The notes under the pieces are model-generated. The model was not told the origin of the DNA, searched no databases, and saw nothing but the letters and a program-made list of their open reading frames with translations. A stretch of 40,128 nt of DNA from Myxococcus vastator (lineage in GTDB: Bacteria > Myxococcota > Myxococcia > Myxococcales > Myxococcaceae), in NCBI RefSeq assembly GCF_010894475.1, contig NZ_JAAIYB010000018.1, positions 1 through 40,128 of the forward strand. Direction: 5' to 3'. The first letter of the stretch is position 1. Every line of letters starts with the position of its first letter. Positions 27,564 through 36,291 of the stretch are shown piece after piece. The position numbers and the translations under genes were made by a program.

Positions 27564-28850
27564 CTACTTGCAGGAGCGTGGCTCCATGGCGTCAATCCAG
27601 TCGGCGATGAGCCGTGAGCCCTGGTCGTGGCGAAGCACGCGGCCCAGCTCCGGCATCATCTTCCCCGACTCCTCGGTGTGCATGCGGTACCAGAGGATGG
27701 ACACGGAATGGTCGCCGGGGACGATGTCGAACTCACCGCCCACCCCGCCGCCCGCGGAGCCCGGCCGCTTGCACACGCCCAACGTGAACTCATCCGTGTT
27801 GTCCACGTTGAGGAACAGCCGGCTGGTGGTGCCCGCCGTCCCCTTCGGGTTGTGGCAATGCGCGCAGTTGATGTCCAGGTAGGCGCGCGCGCGCCGCTCC
27901 AGCGAGCCCGCCTCCTCGTCGAACGCGTTCGGCTCGCGGGGGACCTGGTCGATGGGAGGCAGCCCCGTCAGCCGGCCCAGGTTGGCCAGGTGCTGGAGCT
28001 GGTTGATGGGCCCGTCGCCGTAATCATGCTCCTGGTTGAGGTAGCGGGCCTTCACGCCAATGGGCAACAGCACCTGGTTCTCCTGGGCGTCCTGGAGATG
28101 GTGGCACTTCAGGCACTGGTTCTTGCTGGGCACCAGGTAGTCCAGCGTCCGCTCCTCGCCGTCCTCGCCAATGAAGCTCACGCCGCGGACGACGCGGCCG
28201 CCGTTGGCCAGCGTGGCCTCCGTCTGGGCCTCGTTCCAGAAGTAGGGAAAGGCCTCCCAGCCTCCGGGCCGGTGCACCAGCACGCGCGTCTCGATGACGC
28301 GCACGTTCTCTTCCGGGACGCGGAGGTCCGCGGGGAAGGCGAACGTCTTGGTGATGATGGTGCCCACCGGCAGGTCCAGCACGTCGTGCGCCGAGTACCC
28401 GGCCTGCGCCTCCGGCGGGATGTACAGCGTGCGGGACTTCACCGAGTAGTCGGAGAAGAGCGGCGTGGTCAGCGCATAGGGGACGTTCCCCTCCACCGGC
28501 TGGAGCCCACCCGACGCGGGTGTCCCGGTGAAGAGGCCGAAGCCCGACAGGGTGCTGGGCGGAAACGCAGGCCCGGCGTCTGGCGTGCCCGCGTCCTCGG
28601 GTGTCCCCGCGTCCTCGGGCGTGCCGGCGTCCTCGCCCGCGTCACCCGTGCCCGCGTCGTCGTCACCCGCGTCCGGGGTGCCGCTGTCCTCGGGTGGGTA
28701 CCCGGAGTCGAACTCGAACCCGCCTCCGGCGTCCGGCGTCGGCGTCACGCCGTCCTTGTCACCGCCGCACGAGGCCAGCGCCGCGGTCACCAGCACCGCG
28801 GCGAGGCCCAGTCCCGGGATGAACGGCCTGTGCATGCGTCCGTTCTTCAC
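27564..28850 (-). CDS. SO2930-type diheme c-type cytochrome lipoprotein
   Basis: 428 residues. The signal ends in lipobox LASC. A linker made of repeated GTPEDAG/GDAG units follows (about residues 38-95), then a domain of the TIGR03806 type with two haem motifs, CLKCH in the middle and CAHCH toward the end, and the late segment MMPELGRVLRHDQGSRLIADWIDAM. It is probably a surface or periplasmic electron carrier. It follows the beta-helix gene by six bases, and the two families occur together in other proteobacteria (Shewanella SO2930/SO2931). GTG at 28850 is used; ATG at 28835 would still leave a good signal peptide. Confidence 0.85.
   Translation of the reverse strand: MKNGRMHRPFIPGLGLAAVLVTAALASCGGDKDGVTPTPDAGGGFEFDSGYPPEDSGTPDAGDDDAGTGDAGEDAGTPEDAGTPEDAGTPDAGPAFPPSTLSGFGLFTGTPASGGLQPVEGNVPYALTTPLFSDYSVKSRTLYIPPEAQAGYSAHDVLDLPVGTIITKTFAFPADLRVPEENVRVIETRVLVHRPGGWEAFPYFWNEAQTEATLANGGRVVRGVSFIGEDGEERTLDYLVPSKNQCLKCHHLQDAQENQVLLPIGVKARYLNQEHDYGDGPINQLQHLANLGRLTGLPPIDQVPREPNAFDEEAGSLERRARAYLDINCAHCHNPKGTAGTTSRLFLNVDNTDEFTLGVCKRPGSAGGGVGGEFDIVPGDHSVSILWYRMHTEESGKMMPELGRVLRHDQGSRLIADWIDAMEPRSCK
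28590..28690. repeat. Coding repeat: Asp-Ala-Gly linker
   Basis: Tandem 15-18 base units encode GTPEDAG/GDAG repeats of the lipoprotein linker, on the minus strand. Similar D/G/A-rich linker DNA occurs in the neighbouring gene around 30205-30310. It is a common myxobacterial lipoprotein tether and prone to length change. Confidence 0.7.
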
Positions 28851-28856
28851 GAGGTC

Positions 28857-30404
28857 TCAGCGGATGGTCAGGGCCGGGGTGAAGCCCGAGCAGTTGTAGG
28901 GCTCGTCGGCCTGGACATAGCGGCGCGTCTCCCCCCAGGCGGCGGCCAGGTCGGGGGTGCCCGTCATGAGGTGGGCGCTCACGGCCTGCAGGTCGAGGTC
29001 CACCACCGAGGCCTGCGTGCTCTCCGGCAGCGTGTTGCGCGTGAAGCAGATGTTGATGGGGTTGGCCAGGCTCTCATCGCGAGGTGCCGGGTCGATGCCG
29101 TCCCACAGCACGTGCTCCACGCCCGTCACGCCGTGGACCGCGGCGCCGTACTGGTAGACGGCGCTCACCAGCGCGCCCAGCGGACGGCGCTCCGGGTCCG
29201 GCGTGCCGTTGTCCACCAGACGGCCGCTGCCACCGGTGAAGGTGTTGTCGTGGATGGAGATGTCCTGGCTGGGGTAGTTGAAGAAGCCGGCCGCCCACTG
29301 GATGGGGTCGGACTCAATGGCCAGCCCGCTGAGGATGGCGATGTCCACCGTGTTGTTGTCGCCCCACGTGTTGTGCTCCAGCTCCACCCGGCGCGAGGCC
29401 AGGATGAAGGTGCCGGTGCCGGCGGGGACCTGGGACACGGTGCTGCTGCTGGCCTGCACGGAGGCGAAGTTGGGGCGGTTGTTTCCGGTGATGGTGTTGT
29501 GGGCGATGTAGACGTCCGTGCCCCGGATGGGGTTGCCCGGCAGGTCGAACACGACCAGGCCCGCGGTGTTGTCCTGCGCGATGTTGTTCGCGACGTGGGC
29601 GTACTTCGTGTTCTCGATTTCGATGCCCGCCACGTTCTTCTTCGCCACGTTCCGCCGGACGATGGTGTGCTGCGTCTGGCCGACGTAGATACCCGCGTCG
29701 GCGGCGTTGTACGCCTCACAATCCTCCACGAGGACGTACATCGATTTCACCGGGTAGATGCCGTACTTGCCGTTGCTCTCCAGGTTCTCCTGGGCCCACT
29801 CGGTGCGGATGCGCTGGATGTTCACGTTGCTGGAGGACTCGATGCGCAGGCCATCCTTCTTCGCGTTCCAGACGGCCAGGTCGCTCACCGTGAAGAGCTT
29901 GCCCACCACGTCGAAGCCGTTGGTGTTCGCCGCCGCGTTGGAGAAGTCCAGCACAGTGCTGGCCTCGCCGCCGGTGGCCTCGCCCTGGGCACCCTTGCCA
30001 GCGCCCTTCACGGTGATGCCGTTGGCGCGCAGGGTGATGGCGTTGTCGAACTGGAAGGTGCCCGCGCCCAGCTCGATGGTGGTGCACTCCGCCAGCGCGT
30101 TCACCGCGTCCTGGAGCTCCTGCTCCTGGCCCGGGTTGAACGTCAGCGTGGTCTGCTCCTTGCCCTCGCAGGAGAAGTCCTGCGGCCACGCCATGGAGCC
30201 TCCGTCACCGCCGGTGCCTCCGTCGTCCGGGATGCCCGCGTCACTGCCCGCGTCCCCCGTGCCCGCGTCCCCGGGCGTGCCAGAGTCCGGCTGGCCCGCA
30301 TCCGGACGGTCATCGCCATCATCCGAACAGGCGGGGAGGGCAAGCAGACCCACGAGGGCCAGGAGCACGGCACGGGGCGCGCGCGACAGCGGCAGAGGAT
30401 GCAT
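28857..30404 (-). CDS. SO2931-type parallel beta-helix lipoprotein
   Basis: 515 residues. The signal MHPLPLSRAPRAVLLALVGLLALPAC has lipobox LPAC and is followed by a D/G/A-rich tether. The body is a right-handed parallel beta helix (TIGR03805 type) with successive N-rich turns such as VEDCEAYNAADAGIYV, IVRRNVAKKNVAGIEI and HVANNIAQDNTAGLVV. Its partner is the diheme cytochrome immediately downstream. The pair is conserved but its function is unproven; a surface binding or electron-transfer scaffold is plausible. The ATG at 30404 has a clear AGGAGAT site upstream, which decides the start over a longer frame. Confidence 0.85.
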   Translation of the reverse strand: MHPLPLSRAPRAVLLALVGLLALPACSDDGDDRPDAGQPDSGTPGDAGTGDAGSDAGIPDDGGTGGDGGSMAWPQDFSCEGKEQTTLTFNPGQEQELQDAVNALAECTTIELGAGTFQFDNAITLRANGITVKGAGKGAQGEATGGEASTVLDFSNAAANTNGFDVVGKLFTVSDLAVWNAKKDGLRIESSSNVNIQRIRTEWAQENLESNGKYGIYPVKSMYVLVEDCEAYNAADAGIYVGQTQHTIVRRNVAKKNVAGIEIENTKYAHVANNIAQDNTAGLVVFDLPGNPIRGTDVYIAHNTITGNNRPNFASVQASSSTVSQVPAGTGTFILASRRVELEHNTWGDNNTVDIAILSGLAIESDPIQWAAGFFNYPSQDISIHDNTFTGGSGRLVDNGTPDPERRPLGALVSAVYQYGAAVHGVTGVEHVLWDGIDPAPRDESLANPINICFTRNTLPESTQASVVDLDLQAVSAHLMTGTPDLAAAWGETRRYVQADEPYNCSGFTPALTIR

Positions 30405-30605
30405 CAGGTATCTCCTGTGGAAGTGCTGCGCCTGCTGGCGCCCGAGCATGGGGCTTCAGGGCGCAGCCAGGACCGTGCGAATCCTCCCTGTGAAGATGAA
30501 CAACCTCAAGGGTGAGACACCAAAAACAGCCCGGCTTCCCGTGACGCGATGCGTTCTGCAACACGGTTGATAAATTGCTCCCATCCTTCATGAGAGGTCG
30601 ACGCG

Positions 30606-31529
30606 GTGCTGCCCTACTTCCCCTTCGAGCAGGATGTCTTTTCAATGTCGCTGGGCGTGCGTGCGCTGAGGCCCGAAGAGACACTCATCGAAGTAGACGC
30701 GCCGCGCTATGCGGACGAGGTGGCGTTGAAGGCGGCGCTGCTGACGGCGGGGAACGCCGAGCGCTTTCAGGGAGAACCCGGGACGGAGGCGCTCCAATGG
30801 GAGACGTTGACGGTGCTGCTGCCCGCCATGGCGCGTCAATCGCCGGAGCACTTCTCCCTGGAGGCGGAGGGCGCGCGCTGGTGCTGGCACAACCACCTGC
30901 TGGGCACGCGGACGCACTTCACGCCGGGGGACGCGGCGAGCCTGCCGCTGGCGCCGCTGGACTGGTTTGGCCGGCAGGTGCAGGAGGACCTGCTGCTGCT
31001 GGACGGCACGCGTGAGGGGTTCCCTCTGGTGGCGGGCCAGCTGTGCTTCCCCTCCGGGTGGTGCCTGGGGGACAAAATGGGCCGGCCGCTGCTGGCCGTC
31101 CACGCGCCGGTGCCCCAGTTCAACGCGAAGCTGGGGCCCTCTACGCTGAAGCTGATGGAGGGCCTGAAGCCCGGGCGCCCCGTCACGCGCTGCAACTGGG
31201 CCATCAGCGTCACGGAGCGGTTGGACCTGGAGCCGCGCACGCTGCCGGAGTGGCGGCACCTGTTCGACGGCATCACCCCGGACAACGCGGGCGAGCGCTG
31301 CTTCCTCCGCCTGGAGCGCCAGACGCTCACCCGGCTGCCCCGCACGCGCGCCGTCCTCTTCACCATCCACACCTACGTGGCCCCGGTGGCCTCGGAGGTG
31401 GACGCCCCCGGCCGGCGGCAGCGGCTGGCTCGCGTGCTGCGCTCCGTGCCCTCCGACACCGCGACCTACAAGCGCCTCACGCCCGTGCTGGCGCCCCTGC
31501 TGGGCTACCTGGAGGCGGGCGAGGGCTGA
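30606..31529 (+). CDS. DUF3445 haem-dependent oxidative N-demethylase-like protein
   Basis: 307 residues of the DUF3445 (HODM-like) family: FPFEQDVFSMSLGVRAL at the start, QEDLLLLD, LCFPSGWCLGDKMGRPLLAVHAPVP, and the family-typical FLRLERQTLTRLPRTRAVLFTIHTYV near residue 235-260. Characterised members bind haem and demethylate small amines such as dimethylamine. Cytoplasmic, a single gene. The GTG start at 30606 lies after GAGAGG. It is divergent from the beta-helix gene; the spacer of about 200 bases is relatively AT-rich near 30565-30580 and should hold both promoters. Confidence 0.85.
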   Translation: MLPYFPFEQDVFSMSLGVRALRPEETLIEVDAPRYADEVALKAALLTAGNAERFQGEPGTEALQWETLTVLLPAMARQSPEHFSLEAEGARWCWHNHLLGTRTHFTPGDAASLPLAPLDWFGRQVQEDLLLLDGTREGFPLVAGQLCFPSGWCLGDKMGRPLLAVHAPVPQFNAKLGPSTLKLMEGLKPGRPVTRCNWAISVTERLDLEPRTLPEWRHLFDGITPDNAGERCFLRLERQTLTRLPRTRAVLFTIHTYVAPVASEVDAPGRRQRLARVLRSVPSDTATYKRLTPVLAPLLGYLEAGEG

Positions 31530-31540
31530 CGCCGGGCGGA

Positions 31541-31561
31541 GTGGGTAATGAAAAGACCCAC
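31541..31561 (+). terminator. Weak hairpin after the DUF3445 gene
   Basis: GTGGGT (31541-31546) and ACCCAC (31556-31561) with a 9-base A-rich loop, 12 bases past the stop. The stem is short and has no T-run, so termination is uncertain. Confidence 0.35.
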
Positions 31562-31736
31562 CCCCTGGCGCGGACAGGCGGTCGCCCTGGGGGCGGGCGG
31601 GGTGTCGCCCAGGAACGGGGATGCTCCCGGTGTGCTGTCGAACCGGAAGTCAGGCCATTTCTGTAGTAAGTCGCCCCCCAGAACTGACTGCGGCGATGTC
31701 TCACTGCCGCTCCAAAAGGCAAGGAAGGGCAACGAC

Positions 31737-32522
31737 ATGCGGAAGACTTGGCTGGTCGCGGGAATGCTGGTGCTGGCGGGCTGCCAGCAGCAGGGCAAGA
31801 CGGATTCGACGACGGCGGCGACGGCGACGGCGACGGCGCCCGGCGCGAGCGCGAACCCCCAGACGGAAGACCAGAAGACGCTGTACGCGCTTGGCCTGTC
31901 CATTGGCCGCAGCGTGAGCGTGTTCGACATGACGCCCGAGGAGCTGGAGTACGTCAAGGCGGGCATCACCGCGCAGGTGAAGGGCGACAAGCCCGCGGTG
32001 GACCTGGAGACGTACGGCCCGAAGCTGCAGGAGCTGGCGCGCGCGCGCAGCACCCGCAAGGCGGAGGCCGAGAAGGAGAAGGCGAAGGCGTTCCTGGAGA
32101 CGGCCTCGAAGGAAGAGGGCGCCCAGAAGACCGAGTCCGGCCTCATCTACAAGGAGCTGACCGCCGGTACGGGCGCGTCGCCCCAGGCGTCGGACATCGT
32201 GAAGGTGCACTATCGCGGCACGCTGCCGGACGGCACCGAGTTCGACAGCTCGCACAAGCGTGGCGAGCCCACGCAGTTCCCGCTCCAGGGTGTCATCAAG
32301 TGCTGGACCGAGGGCGTGCAGAAGATGAAGGTGGGCGGCAAGGCCAAGCTCGTGTGCCCGTCCGACATCGCCTACGGTGACCGCGGCGCGCCGCCGAACA
32401 TCCCGGGCGGGGCCGCCCTGGTGTTCGAGGTGGAGCTGCTGGAGATCGTCAAGCCGCCGGAGATGCCGGCCATGGGCGGCACGCCGCCGGCGGGCAAGCC
32501 CTCCGCGGTCGAGAAGAAGTAG
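31737..32522 (+). CDS. FKBP-type peptidyl-prolyl isomerase lipoprotein (Mip/FkpA-like)
   Basis: 261 residues. The signal MRKTWLVAGMLVLAGC has lipobox LAGC, followed by a Thr/Ala linker. Residues about 45-130 are the helical FKBP N-terminal dimerisation domain (KTLYALGLSIGRSV, then a charged helix with KAEAEKEKAKAF). Residues about 135-240 are the FKBP domain: VKVHYRGTLPDGTEFDSS, GVIKCWTEGVQKMKVGGKAKLVCP, and a YGDRGAPPNIPGGAALVFEVELL end. The tail is Pro/Gly-rich. It folds proteins in the periplasm or at the outer membrane. The ATG at 31737 has an AAGGAAGG site. Confidence 0.9.
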   Translation: MRKTWLVAGMLVLAGCQQQGKTDSTTAATATATAPGASANPQTEDQKTLYALGLSIGRSVSVFDMTPEELEYVKAGITAQVKGDKPAVDLETYGPKLQELARARSTRKAEAEKEKAKAFLETASKEEGAQKTESGLIYKELTAGTGASPQASDIVKVHYRGTLPDGTEFDSSHKRGEPTQFPLQGVIKCWTEGVQKMKVGGKAKLVCPSDIAYGDRGAPPNIPGGAALVFEVELLEIVKPPEMPAMGGTPPAGKPSAVEKK

Positions 32523-32692
32523 TCCCCGTCTTCACGCGGGACGCTTGAGGGGGCTGGCGGGGGATTCTTCCCTCCCAGCCCTCTTCGCGTTCGCGGGCAC
32601 CGGAGGTGGCGCGGGGCGCTGCCCCGGAGTAGTCCACCAGCCGCCAGCGTCCCCGCCGCGGGGACGGGCCAACCCACGGAGGTCGACACATC

Positions 32693-33523
32693 ATGCGCCA
32701 GGGCCTGCTGTTGATGATGGGAGCGCTGCTGCTGAGCGCCTGCGTCCAGGGCCGTGCCCGGGAAGTGCGCCGCGAGCCGGCCGCCACGGGCGCCGTCTCC
32801 GAGTCGGAGTTCAAGGCGCTGCACACGCTGCGCGAGGACGCGCCGCCGGTGCTCGAGGGCCAGGAGGTGGAGGTGGCCGGCACGAAGGCCTACCTGAGCC
32901 TGCCCGCGGGCGCCCAGGGGCCGCAGCCCGCCGTCATCGTCATCCACGAGTGGTGGGGGCTCAATGACCACATCCGCCACTGGACGGACCGGCTGGCCGC
33001 GGAGGGCTACGCCGCGCTGGCGGTGGACCTGTATGGCGGCAAGGTGGCCACCACGCGGGAGGAGGCGCTGGCGCTGCTCAAGGCCGTGGACCCGGCGCGC
33101 GCGCAGGCGACGCTGACGGCCGCGCACACCTTCCTCCAGCAGGACGCGCGGGTGCGGGCGCCGCGCACGGGCACCATCGGCTGGTGCTTCGGGGGCGGCT
33201 GGTCCCTGCGCGCGGCCATGGCCCTGCCGGAGTTGGACGCGGCGGTCCTCTACTACGGCAACCCGGTGACGGACGCGCGGGAGCTCGCCGCCATCCGCGC
33301 GCCGGTGCTGGGCATCTTCGGCACGAAGGACCCGTCCATCCCGCTGGAGACGGTGCAGGCCTTCCGGCAGGCCCTGGATGAGGCGGGCGTGCGGCACTAC
33401 ATCCTGGAGTTCGAGGCGGAGCACGCCTTCGCCAACCCGTCGGGTGAGCGCTACGACGCGCAGGCCGCCGCGGGCGCCTGGCAGCAGGTGGCGGCCTTCC
33501 TGGACCAGCACCTGCGTCAGTAG
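32693..33523 (+). CDS. Dienelactone hydrolase-family lipoprotein
   Basis: 276 residues. The signal MRQGLLLMMGALLLSAC has lipobox LSAC. The alpha/beta-hydrolase domain of dienelactone hydrolase type has HEWWGL (Glu86), the nucleophile in GWCFGGG (Cys165), Asp213 (GTKDPSIP) and His244 (EAEHAF), so the Cys-Asp-His triad is complete. Classical DLH enzymes are cytoplasmic; this one is exported and membrane-anchored, so the substrate is probably different. GGAGG lies nine bases before the ATG. Its last seven bases overlap the end of the convergent CAP gene. Confidence 0.88.
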   Translation: MRQGLLLMMGALLLSACVQGRAREVRREPAATGAVSESEFKALHTLREDAPPVLEGQEVEVAGTKAYLSLPAGAQGPQPAVIVIHEWWGLNDHIRHWTDRLAAEGYAALAVDLYGGKVATTREEALALLKAVDPARAQATLTAAHTFLQQDARVRAPRTGTIGWCFGGGWSLRAAMALPELDAAVLYYGNPVTDARELAAIRAPVLGIFGTKDPSIPLETVQAFRQALDEAGVRHYILEFEAEHAFANPSGERYDAQAAAGAWQQVAAFLDQHLRQ

Positions 33524-34098
33524 GGGCGCTGGCCCACGTAGTTGCCCGGCGGCGCGTAGTTGCACACCCAGAGCGTCCAGTTGGGGAACCGGTCCCCGAA
33601 GGGCGAGTTCGTCGTGCACTCCTGGACGGCGCAGCCCAGGGCTCGCGTGCCACGCCACACCACCTGGGTGTAGTGGCCGCAGACCTTGCCGCTCGCGCAG
33701 GTGTTGGCGGCGTGGTCGTAGTGGGCGGCCTCGTCCACCCAGCCCTGCACCACGCCCTGGGCGCCCATGGCGCTGGACGAGGCGGCGGTGAGGTTCTCCC
33801 CCAGGTTGCCGCGGTCGGGGTTGTGTGAGAACTGGCACCGCGCGGCGTAGGCCTTCGCCGTGCGCGTCGCCTGCTCGTCCCACGTCAGGTCCTCCAGCGC
33901 GGGGGTGGCCGCGGGCGACACGTCCCTCCGCGCGGCGTTGTGCGCGGCCAGCATGTCGCGGTCGAACTGCGTCATGACCAGCGGCTCGGTGTCGCCGTCA
34001 CCGTCTCCCTCGCCGGGGGTGTCGGAGCCACAGCCGGTGAGGACCAGGGGGAGGAGCAGGCCGAGCGGCCGGAGGGAGCGGGGCATGGAGCGGAGCAT
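33517..34098 (-). CDS. CAP/SCP-domain lipoprotein, copy 1
   Basis: 193 residues. The signal has lipobox LTGC. The CAP domain shows AAHNAAR, CQFSHNPDRGNLGENL, CGHYTQVVWRGT and the WVCNYAPPGN end, including the two His and the Glu that form the CAP cavity. CAP proteins in bacteria are secreted and mostly of unknown role (lipid binding or protease-like ideas exist). It is closely related in its C-terminal half to the next gene, so they arose by tandem duplication. An in-frame ATG at 34086 is an alternative start. Confidence 0.87.
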   Translation of the reverse strand: MLRSMPRSLRPLGLLLPLVLTGCGSDTPGEGDGDGDTEPLVMTQFDRDMLAAHNAARRDVSPAATPALEDLTWDEQATRTAKAYAARCQFSHNPDRGNLGENLTAASSSAMGAQGVVQGWVDEAAHYDHAANTCASGKVCGHYTQVVWRGTRALGCAVQECTTNSPFGDRFPNWTLWVCNYAPPGNYVGQRPY

Positions 34099-34193
34099 GG
34101 GGTGGATTATCCGACGGCAGGCGGAGGTCCGTCACCTCCCGCCGCGTGAGTGTCCGGCACCCGGGACGCACCGGCCCCGGAGGGCACGGGCGC

Positions 34194-34838
34194 TCAGTAG
34201 GGCCGCTGACCCACCCAGTTGCCCGGCGGCGCGTAGTTGCACACCCAGAGCTGCCAGGTGGGGAACCGCGCGCCGAACGGCGAGTTCTTGTTGCACAGCA
34301 CCGTGGCGCACCCCACGGTCGCCGTCTTGCGCCACACCACCTGCGTGTAGTGCCCGCACACCTTGCCCTTCTGGCAGGTGTTGCGCCGGTAGTCGTAGTC
34401 CGCGGCTTCGTCCGCCCAGCTCTTCACCACCTGGGACGTGGTCCACGCGCCGGGCGTGGCGGCGGCGAGGTTCTCTCCGAAGTCGCCCCGGTCCGGGTTG
34501 TGCTCGAACTTGCAGGCCTTCGCCCAGGACGCGGCCTTGCGCTCGGCCTGGGTGGACCAGGCCAGCGGCGGCAGCGCGGGCTTGGGGGCGGGCTGGGCCC
34601 GGGAGCGCGCCAGGTTGTGCGCGGTCACCATGTCCCGAGAGAAATCCTTCGCGGCGGGAAGGGCCGCGCGTGGCTCCGGCGCCTTGGGCTTCGGGGCCGC
34701 GGCGGGCTGCCTGGCGGTCACGGCCTGCCGGGAGGTGGCGTTCTGCCCGCGCCCCTGCTGGGTGCCACCGCCCGCGCAGCCGAGCAGCGTCAGCAAGAGC
34801 AGGGAGGACCAGTGGGAGGCGCGGGAGAAGGAAGGCAT
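34194..34838 (-). CDS. CAP/SCP-domain lipoprotein, copy 2
   Basis: 214 residues. The signal MPSFSRASHWSSLLLLTLLGCAGG has lipobox LLGC. A linker rich in Gln/Ala/Pro/Lys comes next, then a CAP domain with TAHNLAR, CKFEHNPDRGDFGENL, CGHYTQVVWRKT and WVCNYAPPGN. The C-terminus, including the final VGQRPY, matches copy 1 almost residue for residue, while the N-terminal linker differs. Both are on the minus strand, 95 bases apart. The ATG at 34838 is chosen for the signal peptide; the frame is open upstream. Confidence 0.87.
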   Translation of the reverse strand: MPSFSRASHWSSLLLLTLLGCAGGGTQQGRGQNATSRQAVTARQPAAAPKPKAPEPRAALPAAKDFSRDMVTAHNLARSRAQPAPKPALPPLAWSTQAERKAASWAKACKFEHNPDRGDFGENLAAATPGAWTTSQVVKSWADEAADYDYRRNTCQKGKVCGHYTQVVWRKTATVGCATVLCNKNSPFGARFPTWQLWVCNYAPPGNWVGQRPY

Positions 34839-34950
34839 GCGGGGGATGATGCGCCACGACGCCCGCGCATGCATGTGAAGCGTGCGCGGCGGGCACGGCG
34901 GGCGGTGGGCCGCCCGCTCGCATGCTCCGCCGCGCACGGGGCCGCGGGGC

Positions 34951-36291
34951 CTACACCAGGCCCGGCAGCGGGCCCGTCCCGTCGTCACCGAAGGTGGTGA
35001 CGTTGGGCACGCCCATGGCCTGCATCAGGTAGATGTACAGGTTGGCCAGCGGGTCCTTCTGGTAGCGGACGTGCCGGCCCGGCGTGAGCGCGCCGCCGCC
35101 CCTGCCCGCCAGGATGATGGGCAGGTCGACGTGGTTGTGAGAGTCCCCGTCGCCGATCTCGCTGGAGAAGTAGACGATGGAGTTGTCGAGCAGCGACATG
35201 CCGTTGACCTCGATGACCGACTTCATGCGCTCCAGCAGGTACTGGAGGAGCGTCACCTCCCATTTGTCGATGGTGGCGAGCGCGTCGTAGTTGGACTGCA
35301 CCTTCTGGTGGTGCGAGTACGTGTGGTGTGCGCCGCTGAGCCCCAGGAAGGGGTAGACCTTGTTGGCGCGCGCGTTGGCCAGCATGAAGGTGGCCACGCG
35401 GGTGAGGTCGCACTGGAAGGCGAGGACGATGAGGTCCATCATCGCCTTGGTCTTCGCCGTCGGGTCCTCGGACTCGATGGGCGCGACTCCCGGAGCGCAG
35501 GCGATGGAGGGGACGGACACGTCCTCCACCTGCTTCTCCAGCTCCCGCACGCTGGTGAAGTACTCATCCAGCTTCTGCAGGTCCGAGGCGCCCAGTTGTC
35601 CCTGCAGCGCGGTGGCGTCATCGCGCACGACGTCGATGATGCTCTTGCCGTACGCGCGCCGCTTCTCGATTTGCGCCTGCGTCTCTCCGGGGATGCCGCC
35701 CGCGAAGAGCCGGTTGAACGCGGCCTGCGCGTTGGTCTCCTTCGCCACCGGCGTGCGTGGCCCCGACCACGCGATGTTGTTGGCATACGGGCACGCGTAG
35801 CCAGAGTCGCAGTTGCCGATGCCGCGGCCCGCGTCGATGCCCAGCTCCATGGACCCGTAGCGGGTGGCCCGCGTCGCCGTCAGGTGGTTGGCGATGACCT
35901 GGTCCATGGAGATGCCCACGCGGATGTTGGTGCCCTCCGTCTTGAACACCTTGGCGCAGGTCAGGAACGCGCCGGTGGCGGCGGCATGGTGCCCGTCGCC
36001 CTCCGGGAAGGCGGGCATGTTCGCTAGGCCGGAGACGACCAGCAGGTCGTTCTTCACCGCCGCCAGGGGCTCCAGCGTGGGCGTCAGCTCCCACGCGGGA
36101 CCCTCCGTGCTGGGCGTCCACTTCTGCATGTGGATGCCATTGGGCGTGTAGAAGACGGCGAGCCTTCGGGGCACGGTGCCCGGCGCGCCGTGCGCGTTGC
36201 GGGGGAGCATCTGCTCCAGCAGGGGCAGCGCCATCAGCGCCCCCGTCCCCCGCAGGACGGTCCTTCGCGAGAGTCTGAATTTCTTGCTCAT
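34951..36291 (-). CDS. DUF1552 protein, Tat-exported
   Basis: 446 residues. The N-terminus MSKKFRLSRRTVLRGTGALMALPLLEQML is a twin-arginine (Tat) signal. The body matches DUF1552: FYTPNGIHMQKWTP, LLVVSGLANMPAFPEGDGHHAAA, TSMDQ-like SMDQVIANHL, SGAHHTYSHH and NSIVYFSSEIGDGDSHNH. These proteins resemble sulfatase/phosphatase-fold DUF1501 relatives and are common in myxobacteria and planctomycetes, but their activity is not established. The ATG overlaps the stop of the upstream DUF1592 gene (ATGA) with a GGAGGAG site, so the two are translationally coupled and probably act together outside the cytoplasm. Confidence 0.88.
   Translation of the reverse strand: MSKKFRLSRRTVLRGTGALMALPLLEQMLPRNAHGAPGTVPRRLAVFYTPNGIHMQKWTPSTEGPAWELTPTLEPLAAVKNDLLVVSGLANMPAFPEGDGHHAAATGAFLTCAKVFKTEGTNIRVGISMDQVIANHLTATRATRYGSMELGIDAGRGIGNCDSGYACPYANNIAWSGPRTPVAKETNAQAAFNRLFAGGIPGETQAQIEKRRAYGKSIIDVVRDDATALQGQLGASDLQKLDEYFTSVRELEKQVEDVSVPSIACAPGVAPIESEDPTAKTKAMMDLIVLAFQCDLTRVATFMLANARANKVYPFLGLSGAHHTYSHHQKVQSNYDALATIDKWEVTLLQYLLERMKSVIEVNGMSLLDNSIVYFSSEIGDGDSHNHVDLPIILAGRGGGALTPGRHVRYQKDPLANLYIYLMQAMGVPNVTTFGDDGTGPLPGLV

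Noticed and set aside
28590-28690. Short tandem repeats as a possible CRISPR or minisatellite array
   Set aside because: The units are in frame and encode the Asp-Ala-Gly linker of a lipoprotein; there are no unique spacers.
27627-30515. 962-codon plus-strand frame across the cytochrome and beta-helix genes
   Set aside because: It spans two well-supported minus-strand genes and reads as antisense low-complexity sequence.
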